A DNA stretch of 64,000 bases from Henckelia pumila (Eukaryota; Streptophyta; Magnoliopsida; Lamiales; Gesneriaceae): the NCBI RefSeq assembly GCF_033568475.1, contig NC_133121.1, forward strand, positions 6,944,001 to 7,008,000, written 5' to 3'. Both the position numbers and the translations under genes were made by a program. How positions within the stretch are numbered: position 1 is the first letter of the stretch; every line of letters begins with the position of its first letter. Positions 13,213-24,799 of the stretch are shown here, one piece after another. The notes under the pieces are model-generated. The model searched no databases. It was given only the letters and a program-made list of their open reading frames with translations, and was not told the origin of the DNA.

Positions 13213-13893
13213 TGATGCCCCTAAAAAATATACGAGTCTAATCCGACCCGAGCCCAATAATCCATATTTTTGAAAATATGCTTTGAGGCTCATATAGTCT
13301 TATTTTATGAGAAGCCCAGTCTGGGATGACCCTATTAGGAAGTGGACTCATGATTATAAATTCATGGGCTTAGGCCCTAACTAGTATGGTTGGAGCCCGA
13401 CCCGAGCCCAGCACGGGCTCGGTATCTAAAACCTTCAATTATTCTTGGATATATGAAGATCTGTAAGAGATAAGGATAATATTCAACGAATTCAAGATTT
13501 GTTATGATCTATGAGTTGATGTTAGAATCCTACTTGGTTAAGGCTTCTACCTAAGTAGAGTCCTACTCTAACACATGTTCTACCTTGACAAGGTAACCTA
13601 CCCCTCCAAGCCCCTATAAATACAGGTATGGTTCATGTTTTATTCATTCATCTCTTTTATTCACTTCTTGTTCACACACTCATACTCGCATATTCTATTG
13701 TTCTTACTTTTAGTCAAGCTCTTTCACTTTCGAGCACTGACTTAGGCATCGGAGGGGTCACGCCGAAACACCTTCGGCGCCCCCTAACTTAGCTTTTGTC
13801 TGTGTAGAGCTTCGTCGTGCCCGACCCGACCCGGTTTATTGAAGATTTGGAGATCCACTCTACCAGACCGAACCCGGAGGAAAAAATCATCAT

Positions 13894-13895
<2 letters not shown>
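13213..13895 (+). repeat. 3' LTR of element B
   Basis: A complete copy running from TGATGCCCC to ATCATCA (683 bp), followed directly by a (TA)n tract. Confidence 0.85.
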
Positions 13896-13941
<46 letters not shown>

Positions 13942-13984
13942 GTGCGTGTGTGTATGTCGATGTATATTTATATATATATGAAGT

Positions 13985-14390
13985 ATGTTGTGTTAAACTA
14001 CGAGTCTGCAATCGAGTATTTATAGCTAAATTTTTGCGACGGTTTTACAACATAAAGTATCTTTTCAACGCGTATAATTATTGAGACGCGTACAAACGTG
14101 TGGATGCAGACATCCATAACTTGCGACGATTAAATTTAAAAGTGTCGCAAATGTGACGGGTTATATAAAACCGTTGGAAAAAAATTGCGACAGCTTACCG
14201 TGGCAACATATTTGCTATGGTTTTTATTGCGATGGTTTTATTAAACCGTTGCAAAATTCTGGCTATGATTTTTAATTGTGACGGTTCTTTATTAACTGTC
14301 GCACAATGCGGAGGTTTTTGTAAAAAACATTTGCAACGATTTTAATACAATCATCGCAAAGTATGAGTTTTTTTTTTTTTTTTTGTAGTG
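13985..14390 (-). mobile_element. CACTA-like transposon end fragment
   Basis: The right border reads TTTTGTAGTG, the inverse of the canonical CACTACAAAA terminus. The adjoining 400 bp hold repeated subterminal motifs such as GCGACGGTTTTATTAAACCGT in both orientations. Dense subterminal repeats are typical of plant CACTA elements and their MITEs. The other end is not found before the (TA)n tract at 13930, so this is a truncated copy. Confidence 0.5.
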
Positions 14391-16896
14391 TATCCTTCTT
14401 TCCATGTGTTATTCCAAACATCCCACGAAGCACGACACATGCATATTTTGATATTTATCCCCTAACCATCAAAAAATATATATCTAGATATATATATCAA
14501 AACCCCAAAAAATAGAGAAATGGTTATTTATTAATTTATTGGTATTTAATGAATAATGAATGTAAAGAGTCCAAACAAGGAGAAGTTTGTTGTGAATTTT
14601 GAGAACAAAAATGGAAACAGAGGGCCCACTGTATAATCACAAGCATGCAATTCTTTCGGGACCGGCCCTCCTATAATTTTGATAAATTAAATTCCCTTGC
14701 TTTGACTCTTCTCACATTTACTTTCGGTGCCATCTCTTTATGGAGAACATCATCATGCTACATTAAAAAAATCCATGTAATAATTAAGTTTATGTTTGTG
14801 TAAAGATCAGACAGGGCGTGGGAAGTATTTTGAAACCTGTTGAAGGAATAATGAAGCCACCACATTTTCAATACATATATATGCATGTATTCAATATTGA
14901 ATATTAAATGCCAACTTTGAGTTTCGAAATGAAAGACACGTAAATATTTTGTGCTTCAAGGATATAAACCTCTAAAGGGAATTTTTTTTAAAAAAATATT
15001 GGCAAATTTAAATTCAATAATATATTATTTGGGTCCGAATTAAATTTGCGCAGGTGGTCTGGAATCTCTAGATTTTTCTATATGGGAGTTCAAGTACTTT
15101 TCCTGTGTTCCATAAGATGAGAGGTAAAAGGTAATTTGGGCGATATATTTATCAAAGTGGATTTCTTGAATATGAAAATTGGTGAAGAGAGATTCTTTTT
15201 TTTACCAAAGTTTTATTTTTATTTTTATTTTTCTAAAATATTTTTTTTACGGTATTTTCTAAAATATTTCTAAGTAAAAACATTGGACATACAAACATCG
15301 AGAATCTCTGCAACCAATACATCCTCTAAATATAATTGAAAATTCGATGGGGATAAGAACTTTGTGACTCAAATATTCCCTATTAATTCGGCTTTACAGG
15401 CCCGATCATTCCAATTTCCCCCATCGAGTCAACGCACGATTATATAAATTATAAAATGCTTCCATTTAATCATGACTTAGTATATTAGTCCTCCCTCCAT
15501 TTCCAAGCTATTAAATACTGTTCTTTATGCTAATATTTATTTCATTTATCGATCATTTCGATAGTTTATTTATTTATAACCTAGATTCGAAAAAATAATT
15601 GTTTTTATATTTTTATTTAAAAAATTAAAGAATATTGCCACTTTTTAGCAAAACAAGAATTCATAATTTAGCATTAGAAAATGTAAGTAGATAAGTAGGT
15701 GAGAGGGTCAATTAATTTGTTTGCCCCTTTTTGTTTGAGGTAAAAATCATTTTTGTACAATTTTTACACAACCCACCAAAGAGTTCTCCCACTCATGACA
15801 TTTTGGTTCCCGAGATTAACTATTTATTGAAATGATATTATTCAGATCATAATTACCCAATTTTGAGCGAAAATTGGATGCCCAAAAATAGATAAGTTAT
15901 AAGGCTTGAGATATCTTTTTGGTACGTCCCATGAGAAACACTTAAAAAATGATTTTAGACTTAAATAATAGGGAAAATAAGAAATACTGCTAAATGAGAA
16001 ATATCCATCTGAAAATGTAACAGACCCAAAAAAAAAAAAAGAGTTGCTAATTATGGTATTATTTTGACTTCATATATATTTATCATTATAAGTTACATAT
16101 TGATTTAACAAGTTATCACATTTAACAAGTTTGATATGATACTATCTTACATGTCAATTTTATAAATAGAATATCTTACTCAATTTGATTCATGATATTA
16201 CTTGTCACGAAAGACCTATTTTACTTTTTTTTTTCCCCCATTTTGGTGTTCTCCACTAATCTCGATATGATAAAAAAGGGCAACAAGAACACAACCATAT
16301 CGCTTAATTATATTTTCCATGGTTACATTATAATGTGGATTAAACTAAAATTAACCTAAAAAAATTTTTGAATAAAAAAAAACTAACCTAAAAATTGAAC
16401 ATTTTAAAAATTATTGATGTTTCATAATATATTATTAATTTTAATTAAATGACTAGACAAAATAAAATTATGTCATACTTATATTTATTTGTAGGAATAA
16501 AATTTGTAACACATAATAATCAAAAGATCAAATGGTGCCAGAACCGAACAAAAGTAGAGGGCGACAAAAGAAATATGAGCATTATGCCACTCAAAATTAA
16601 TAAATGGTTCGATTTTAACTTTACATTTCTACCAAATAATTGATGCTGACAATTACAATAATATAATAAAAAAAAACCTAATAAAACAAGACAAACTATT
16701 AATTTAAAAAGTGGAGAATTTCAATGGGCAAAAAAAAAAAAAAAAACTGAGAAATTAGAGTGAAAGGGGAAGAAAAATCCCATTAGAGGAGAAGAAGAGA
16801 GAGTGTAAGAAAAACCCAGAGAAGAAAGAAAGCTCGAATCTTCGTGAAACATACCAGCAATGGTTAATCTCCGACATGTCAGTTGAAGATTGATCA
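14391..16896. other. AT-rich intergenic DNA downstream of the RLP44-like gene
   Basis: No coding frame or element boundaries were recognised. The part next to 16896 should include the 3' untranslated region of the minus-strand RLP44-like gene. The long A-run at about 16730-16745 is simple sequence. Confidence 0.5.
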
Positions 16897-17706
16897 TCAG
16901 TAATCAGGCATGAATTGACTGTTTTTGCCTTCTTCATTGGCCAATTTCTGCTCCGAAACCCGCAACCAAATGCAAACGGCGGTGAAACTCAACACCAGAC
17001 TGATGAACCCACTCCCCAGCCCGATCCCCACGATCGCCAGAATCGAAAGCCCTTTGTTCTTCAAGGGCGGAAGTGGGTAGCCGTAGAGATCCTTGTTACC
17101 TTCGTACGAGCTGGCATTGAATCGCGGGAGGTTCCCGCTTCGATTACCCAATGAAGCGGGTATGAGCCCGGATAGCCTGTTGTTGGACACATCGAAAACC
17201 GATAGCCTCACGAGGAGCCCCAGCTGCTGCGGAATCGAACCGGACAGCCGGTTTTCGTGCAGATCGATGACGTTCAGGTAAGCACAAAGCGCCAATTGCT
17301 GGGGGATTTCCCCGGAGAGGGTGTTGGAGGAGAGATTAAGTACAGCCAAATTGACGAGATACTGGAGGTCCGTGGGGATCGGGCCGGCGATGGAGTTTGA
17401 GGAGAGATCGAGCGCTTGCAAATTGGTGCAATTGGAGAGATAAGGAGAAATGGTGCCTCTGAGCGAGAGATTGGGGAGGGAGAGCTTGTAGATTCGGCCA
17501 TTGTTGCAGGTGGCTCCCTGTAGGAAGGAGGTGAAACCCTGGCATGGGTTGGCGAAAACGGCTCGAGTCCAGTTCTGCAGGTTCTGGAAAGGGTCCTCCA
17601 GCGACTCGCTGAGTCGCGTGAGGCAGAGCTCGTCGTTGGGATCGGCGGCGGCGGCGGCGGCGAGGGCTAGCAGGGCCAAAGCCAGCAGCTGGGCCGCGAA
17701 ACCCAT
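16897..17706 (-). CDS. RLP44: RLP44-like leucine-rich-repeat receptor protein
   Basis: A single exon encodes 269 aa, close to the 274 aa of Arabidopsis RLP44 as I remember it. In order: an alanine/leucine-rich signal peptide (about 1-21), an LRR N-cap with NWT and a Cys pair (about 29-55), four to five LRRs (about 72-190; LxxLDLSSNxIxGPIP and [16 protein letters not shown] are clear), a [16 protein letters not shown] juxtamembrane stretch, one transmembrane helix (about 221-247, with GIGLGSG), and a short cytoplasmic tail ending QFMPDY. There is no kinase domain. In Arabidopsis RLP44 links cell-wall (pectin) state to brassinosteroid signalling through BRI1/BAK1 and also promotes phytosulfokine receptor complexes. 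The start is the only in-frame ATG before the signal peptide. Identification rests on strong similarity along the whole length, including [13 protein letters not shown] and [12 protein letters not shown] phosphorylatable serine of the tail appears replaced by Phe (see findings). Confidence 0.93.
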   Translation of the reverse strand: MGFAAQLLALALLALAAAAAADPNDELCLTRLSESLEDPFQNLQNWTRAVFANPCQGFTSFLQGATCNNGRIYKLSLPNLSLRGTISPYLSNCTNLQALDLSSNSIAGPIPTDLQYLVNLAVLNLSSNTLSGEIPQQLALCAYLNVIDLHENRLSGSIPQQLGLLVRLSVFDVSNNRLSGLIPASLGNRSGNLPRFNASSYEGNKDLYGYPLPPLKNKGLSILAIVGIGLGSGFISLVLSFTAVCIWLRVSEQKLANEEGKNSQFMPDY

Positions 17707-17756
17707 GAAGTTTCAGCGCATAAAAGAGTGAATAATTTGTGGTGAGGAATTAGCAA

Positions 17757-17768
17757 TGTATATATGAA
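17757..17768 (-). promoter_or_regulatory. Possible TATA box of the RLP44-like gene
   Basis: An ATATATAC motif on the minus strand about 55 bp upstream of the ATG. It is close to the start codon, so the 5' leader would be short. Position only; not tested. Confidence 0.3.
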
Positions 17769-17939
17769 AAGAAGAATGGAGGCTGAGTGGGGGAGCACGA
17801 AGGCCACGCAGGAAAACTGAAAATGAGAGAGTGAAGGAGAGAAGGGGATCATAGATGGTGACAACACGGATTCTGGTCGCGGGGGCATTTTCGGTATACC
17901 ACCGCCATTTCTATTGCCACCAAAACAAAATATCAAATA

Positions 17940-20026
17940 TTATTTTAAAATTTTAATTTGTCAACCTTTTAATTGAGGAATCCTGATTCTTCTTATAATT
18001 ACTTTTTTTTTTCAAATATATTTATTATATTTTAATAAATATAACTGCTTAACAAAAGCTTGTGAGACGATATCAGGAATTAATTTTGTGAGATTCATAA
18101 AAAAATATTATTTTTTTATTATAAATATGATATGATTGACTCGCATCACATTAGACATATTCTGGCATCCTATGAGCTAATTGTGAAGTTTTTCTTGAGA
18201 TTAAAAATAAAATATTGTGAGAATTTATGCTTTGTGCTAATTTTGTAATGTTATCGGCATATATTATATTGCTAAATAATTATGCACAATATCGAAGTTT
18301 CAAATAGCAGAATCAAATCAAACAGAAAATCTAGATTTGATTTGGTTTTGTTTAGAATTTTTAGTGGCTTCGTTTAACTTCGCATTTTGTCATATGGATG
18401 AACTTGGTTTGGTTCCAATAGGCCTAAAAAAGAGATGTATCCAATCTAATGGATTTAAATATAACATTTATTTATATATATATATTCCCGCTTTAACATA
18501 TTTATAAACTTTTTCTTAGTATCTATGATCACTATATGTGTTAAACACAATATGATTAAAGATAGGTCACATATGAGAAGATATCATAAACATTATTCAT
18601 GAGATTAGTCAACTCATATATAAAATGAAAAAAATAATAATATTTTTCAGTAAACCAGATTAAAAATCTCACATGTCACAAAAGTTTTTGTGCATAATTA
18701 TTTAGTGTATCGATAATATAATTCATATATATATATGTATATATATTTCTGAATTAGTTATTAAATTTTCAGATATTTGACGTATATCCAACAAGTATTT
18801 GTGGATTGTAAAATATTAATTAGTATGTGCCATAGAAAATCCAAATTGTGTTTTAAATGTAACACGTGTAGATTATAATTAAGTGTTATCACATAATGAA
18901 ATTAAAAGAAGACATATATATATTTGATCTAATTTCATAAATTATTGAAACATAATTCATGAGACATTACATCAAAATCACGAGCTCTTTTCCATAATAA
19001 ATTTTATTTTCTAATCCAACGCAGCACTCTCAATTAACGGTCGTGGTCTCGTGGATAATAAATTTTATTAATCTTATTTTATAAAGGAATATAGGCGAAC
19101 CAATACACCACTTATTGTGATAGAAAAAAACTTTCCGGGAGATTTTTCCTAAGCTACGAAAATGTTAGACATTTGTAATCATTAAAAAAAGGTGATTTTT
19201 TTTATATAGTTTAAAATGTTAGTCTTTCTTTAATCCAAAATTCTGTTAAATTTAAGTAAATTTCAAAGCTGATCTAAAGTTGATTTTGATTTTTCAAAAA
19301 TCATCATGGTATCTTGCTAAATAAATAGATATTTTTATGTATACTATTGCCTCCAATATTTTTGTTTATTCAAAGTTACTATTTACATTCATTGGTTCTA
19401 AGATCTCGATTACGAAATCTTGAGTTCGAGACCCAATTATAACAACTCATCTCCTGCTAAAAAAAACTTCACAAAAATTATTATCTCTTTATCTGATGGT
19501 AGTAGAAGGGACCAACGGTTAATGAAGTGGTCAACTTGTTAAGTTTGTTCTTCCTGCTTCCTTTTATTAGGTGTCAGTAATTTTTCGGTGTTGACTGGCC
19601 AATATTGTAACAAGAGACATTGGGTTGCAACAATAAAATGTTGCAATTACTCGTCAAAAAAATACCTCAAAAATTCATGTGAGACCATCTCACAGCTTAA
19701 TTTCGTGAAACAAATCTCTTTCTCGAGTTCTCGATCCGATTATTACTTCTCATTCCTTTCATAATCTTTAAATCTAACAACTTCTACAAAAGTATAGAAA
19801 AAAAAAAAAAACACTAGTCCCTTAATCAGATGGTCAATAAATTTGTTTTTTTTTTCCTAATTTACATTTTTTTTTATTGTTGTGAAATATTTTAGATGTA
19901 ACTACATTGATTCAATATTCATGCTCGTGTTTAAAATTTTCTTTATTCACAAGTCACAACAAAGATTTAAATACCATTGCTTAATCATAATTGAGGTAAT
20001 CTTTTTTTAAAAAAAATAAAATTTTA
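17940..20026. other. AT-rich intergenic DNA
   Basis: No gene recognised. Around 19400 there is a GAGTTCGAGACCC string resembling a pol III B box, but no convincing A box or SINE tail, so no SINE is called. Confidence 0.5.
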
Positions 20027-20054
20027 TTAGATTGATTTTGGGGGAAAAAAATGT

Positions 20055-20483
20055 CTATTGAATGAAAAAAAAAGTACAAGGAATATTGGTTGAAGATGAC
20101 AAAATGATGCATAAAATGTTATTACAAACGGTGGAATGTAAATGGTCCATGATGCCCTCCGCAGAGTGAAATGGTCCCGAAGAATTCGCACCCAAAAACA
20201 CCAAACCGAAAGAAGCAAAAACATATCCATCTCCCAAATCTCTGTAGCCTTCTTGCAACAAGAATTGATCCTGAATGCCAATGCACCAACATTTTGTTGC
20301 ATCCAAACACGCCCTTATATCCTCCAAGGCCAATGAAAGTGAAAGGTCTTCCATTTTCTTGGATCGGGCCCATGAATCTTTTTTGTGGCCTAAATACGGC
20401 TTCCTAAAAGTTCCATTCTTTGAGGGCCTCTCCTTCTCTGTCTCTCTCTCCACACACACACACAAATACATATACATATACAC
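20055..20483 (-). other. Unassigned open frame in a locally GC-richer patch
   Basis: Frames are open on the minus strand here; from an internal ATG (about 20354) one reads MEDLSLSLALEDIRACLDA... for about 99 aa. The patch (20120-20440) is less AT-rich than its surroundings, and a second minus frame and a plus frame are open as well, so openness alone says little. The peptide has a hydrophobic, Cys-containing C-terminal half. I do not recognise it. It could be a decayed exon, a lineage-specific gene or part of a non-coding transcript. Confidence 0.2.
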
Positions 20484-20963
20484 ACACTTAATAATAGGAT
20501 CACTATCACTTCTTACGAACTCGTTGAGAATAATTCGGATCTAGTTCGTGACTAACAAAGAAGTTTATATGTAGGTTTTCTTTCTTTAAAAAACGTTTGG
20601 GGACCAAAAACTTTGTCGGAGACTCTGAAATATGAGATCTCGCGAAATGTTGAGATTTATTTACGGCGAAAATCAAGGAGTATGTATAGACGAGTGATGA
20701 AAGAAGATGGTAAATATGGTTCCGAGAATTTTGAGGGATTTGATGAGATGGTCCCTGTAGACAACATGATATCAAGTAATTGGTGAAGAGAATCTCACAC
20801 GGATTGAGAAATGTTTTGTGTGGGTTATATGCTAGACAAAAGCTTTATATTGTTATCAAGGGTGAAATGGATGTGAGATCGACTTATGTTTCTTGGTCTT
20901 CTTGATCAGGACCAACTCCTCACTCTCTTATTTCTTCCAATATTGCTTCTTTTGTGATATGCT

Positions 20964-20997
<34 letters not shown>

Positions 20998-21984
20998 TTG
21001 ATCCCTAGGGTGCGGGAATCTGTGCACATCCGTGCTCAAAACAATTTCGATTAATTTGAAATTTTCACGATAGGATCGTTTCAAAAATACAAATCCAACG
21101 ATATATCATATGCTACAAATTTCAATTTCGATGGCCGGAATCGTGAAGATGGCCGGTACCGAGTTCTAGTGGTTTTTGTTTTTTGTTTTTGCACCACTAA
21201 AAATCATATCTACAGTAAAAATTAATAATTTTTATGATTCGAATGGCTGAAAATTTGTTTCATAAAATTGACTCGTAACACAATCTAATAAGAATATTTA
21301 TGTGTACGTAGACAATTGATTGATCATGCACCGTCATGATTATGGATAGGAAAAGGATACATACTACTACATATGGTTCACAAAATTATTGAGTAGGACT
21401 TTTCAATTTTCGCTCATAAATCTCCATTATTCCCGCTTGGATTGTGGGGCATTTGCTGTCTAATTGGTACAATGCAAAACTCATCCTCACTCTCTTGAGT
21501 CTTGAACCAACGTTCTAGTATATAAGCATAAGTAAAACACCAAGACTTTGATTTTTTTTTTTTTTATACTAAAGGTATATTTATTTATTTTTTATGATAA
21601 TGAAATATGCTGTTGTTATTTTTCAACGTGCGCTGAATAAACATTCGAGTTAACGTATTAGTCAACAAATCACATTAACAAGAAAAAACCTGATTAAACC
21701 TCATAAGACAAAATTACCGAGAAAATGCTAATAAGGAAAAGCAAACTCTTCACCGTACGTAGGTCAAATGGTCATCTATCTTGGACTACTAAAGGCATAA
21801 TTGATCATATTAAGTGCATCTGATGTGTAACTGTAAAATACACTTGCTTTCAGTTTGAATGTTTATACCGCGCGCGTGAATTTAATAATTTTAAACAAAA
21901 TAAAATATTAAAGATCTTAAATCATTTAATTCAACTAACACCGTGGACTCATTTATTCTCGGTATAAAAACTTTACTACTTTTA

Positions 21985-22368
21985 GGGTTCGTTTGAAGTC
22001 ATAGATAATTAATTTATGTATTAATAATTTTATCTAGTCTCACATTTTTTTACTATATTATATATCCATCTTTGAATTATTTATCTACATCAATCAAATC
22101 ATTAATTATTTATATTACATCAATTAAATTATTAAATTTAAATTACTATATTACCCTTATAAATAATATTATTTATATTTTATTAATTATTAAAAGGATA
22201 AAATAATAATTTATTATTTTTATATAAAATATAATCAATCAAATCAAACAAACCATAACTTATCAATCAAATCAAATTTTATATTAACTATCTTTTTTAT
22301 TTATTTTTTATTACAACATATTACTTATCTATATATTATTTATCTTATCACCCACTCCAAACGGACCA
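21985..22368. mobile_element. Tourist-like (PIF/Harbinger) MITE
   Basis: The ends are GGGTTCGTTTGAAGT and the inverse of ACTCCAAACGGACCA. A TTA trinucleotide flanks both sides (21982-21984, 22369-22371), the signature of PIF/Harbinger insertions. The 384-bp interior is AT-rich and non-coding. Confidence 0.7.
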
Positions 22369-22371
22369 TTA

Positions 22372-23359
22372 TAGTCTCGAGTTAATATTATATTTATGTA
22401 TTTTTTAATCCATTAATCAGCCTAACAAATTAAAATAATAAAAAAATTAAGAATATTTCTGTACTTAAACTTCAGCTGAGAACGCTCGGTTAATACTTGA
22501 CTTTGACATTTTTTTATTTTTTTTTATTACAAAGGAGAAGGGATGACTCGAACTCGAGTCTCCGTCAATGGACAGACAAGTGCATTAATTTTTTTTTTTT
22601 TATAACAATGATCTAATCAGACTATATTTGTGTTACACTTAAAATATTACATATATAGATAATTGAATTATCTAATATGCATGTATCCCACGTAAATTTT
22701 ATCTAGGACTCGTGTTTAAAAATTAAAATGGATAATTCAATGATTATTACCACACGTAGGAATAAAACAAATTTTCATGTAACATAGACTTGGCAGTTTG
22801 GACTTTAATTAAAACCTTTAATTGTGAGACAAGAGTGGGGTACGACGTACCATAAAGAAATTTGATGACAATTTTGATCAATGCTTCTCAAATAAATTAA
22901 TCTTTTGCCATGTAAAATAAAACCGAAGATTTTTTTGTTCACTCTCTCTTAAAAATAAAATTCTACCCTTTTTACCACCGACATAATCATCATTACATTT
23001 AACTATAAAACTTTCATTATTTACCAAAAGTATATTTTAATCTTGAATATCTTAATTTAAATATTTTTTTTTAAATCTTGACCACAATCTCAAATCAAAA
23101 TATCCCAAAAAATGATAAGTTTCTTGTTAAACGGTCTTGTGTATCAATCCGATCCATATATATGATGTAACATTATAAAGTAATATTTTTCTTATGAGTC
23201 ATATATGTTTACAAGATTTTTTTTGTGCCCAAATATAATTTCACTTCAAATTATCAATTTACTTGATAGCAAGATTATGTAAGAAAAAACTAACTCACCC
23301 AATATGGGAGATTCCTTATCAATTCGATCACAGGCGATATATATATATATATATATATA
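22372..23359. other. AT-rich intergenic DNA
   Basis: No gene or bounded element recognised. A GACTCGAACTCGAGTC string at about 22545 resembles a pol III B box on the minus strand but has no supporting context. Confidence 0.5.
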
Positions 23360-23501
23360 GAGTTTTGATTACATGGGCAATCACCATGGACAACTACGTG
23401 AGCAACAGCTGACATGACAATCACTCATTGGATGTTCAAGGTGCCACGTCAGCTGTTGCTCACGTAGTTATCCATGGTAGTTGTTCATGTGATCAAAACT
23501 C
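23360..23501. mobile_element. Foldback MITE (near-palindromic, 142 bp)
   Basis: The left arm starting GAGTTTTGATTACATGGGCA pairs with the right arm ending TGTGATCAAAACTC over roughly 55-58 nt around a short loop (about 23418-23440). Both arms contain ACGTGAGCAACAGCTGAC or its inverse. TA-repeat flanks hide the target duplication. The superfamily cannot be fixed. Confidence 0.65.
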
Positions 23502-23983
23502 TCTCTCTATATATATACATATATATATATAAAGACCTTCTAAGTTCTAATGAAAGTTAACAAATTCTAGCTTAACCAATAGTTATTGATATCACCATCT
23601 TCAATAAGATCTTTTGTCGAAAAATTATAAAACAACAAAAATACAACAGAGCGACTATAAATAATATTTATTCTAGTTTCCAACCCGCAATGTGTGTATA
23701 TATATATAGGTGCCACGTCAGCTGTTGCTCACGTAGTTGCCCATGATGGTTGTTCATGTGATCAAAACTCTCTCTCTATATATATATATACATATATATA
23801 TATATAAAGACCTTCTAAGTTCTAATGAAAGTTAACAAATTCTAGCTTAACCAATAGTTATTGATATCACCATCTTCAATAAGATCTTTTGTCGAAAAAT
23901 TATAAAACAACAAAAATACAACAGAGCAACTATAAATAATATTTATTCTAGTTTTCAACCCGCAATGTGTGTATATATATATA
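23440..23983. repeat. Recent tandem duplication, two ~269-bp units
   Basis: The unit beginning GGTGCCACGTCAGCTG at 23440 restarts at 23709 and stays nearly identical to about 23983, with a handful of substitutions and TA-tract length changes. The duplicated unit contains the right arm of the foldback MITE plus about 200 bp of flank. Confidence 0.8.
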
Positions 23984-24756
23984 TACATGGTGTGTACGGA
24001 GTTGGGCATAGTTGTTGAGTACCATAAAAGAAATATATATATATATAATTGGGAAAATGGGAATGATTGGTACATATCGCTAGTAGTACGCGCATAAAAA
24101 CATAAATTGTGGTCGTGAAATCTATTCATCACACCAATAATTGATAAAGACATTGCTGGTGGAGGACTCACAATGGTACTCCAAATGTTTTTGCCAACAC
24201 GCGTATGTGCTTTGTTTTATCGTCTTCTTCCCAACTATATGTCTAAATTTTTAATTAATAACGATGATTCTTTTGCGATTTTAGTTTCTTTTTTCAGTCG
24301 GAGTGCCGATTTTAAGTATCGTGAATACATTTTGATATACATGCATGCATACATCGTGCAACAAAGATTGATCGATCGCTAGTATATATTGATATCTTGA
24401 TGGAAAATTAATTAGGTTTACAAGAGGGCAAAAATAATATATTTTCTAAAGAGTACGTATTGATTTGGTTGACATGTATAAAGACTACTTCTATTAATTT
24501 GTGGATGCTATTTTTCAAGTCTATTGAATAGTGTTGATGATGATTTATTAACCAAACTCAGACAAATAATATAATAATATTTTGTACGAATGGGAAGTTT
24601 CATAAGTACACGTGAAATATGTATGAGTTTTGATATGATAATTAACTATAATGTGCATTATGTATGTACCGCTGATGTTGTATTTTCTACATCCAATAAG
24701 TAAATACAACATCAGTCCGTACACACATAAGTGCACATGATGATTGTTCATTATAT

Positions 24757-24799
<43 letters not shown>

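Larger units (their letters stand above)
9434..13895 (+). mobile_element. Non-autonomous LTR retrotransposon B (Tat-like), plus strand
   Basis: LTRs lie at about 9434-10036 and 13213-13895. After the first LTR comes ATTGGCGCCGTCTGTGAGAA, the same primer-binding-type motif as in element A. The second LTR is preceded by a purine-rich GGGGGAGGTACTAT and starts TGATGCCCC. Each LTR carries a CCTATAAATA promoter motif (about 9751 and 13612). The first ~65 bp of the left LTR are replaced by a (TA)n tract and both outer flanks are TA repeats, so the target duplication cannot be read. The internal 3.2 kb has no recognisable gag-pol. By eye the LTRs differ at roughly 20 sites in ~600 bp, suggesting an insertion on the order of 1-2.5 million years ago under usual plant rates. 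Confidence 0.8.

Noticed and set aside
19400-19445. SINE suggested by a B-box-like GAGTTCGAGACCC
   Set aside because: No A box at the right distance, no tail and no target duplication.
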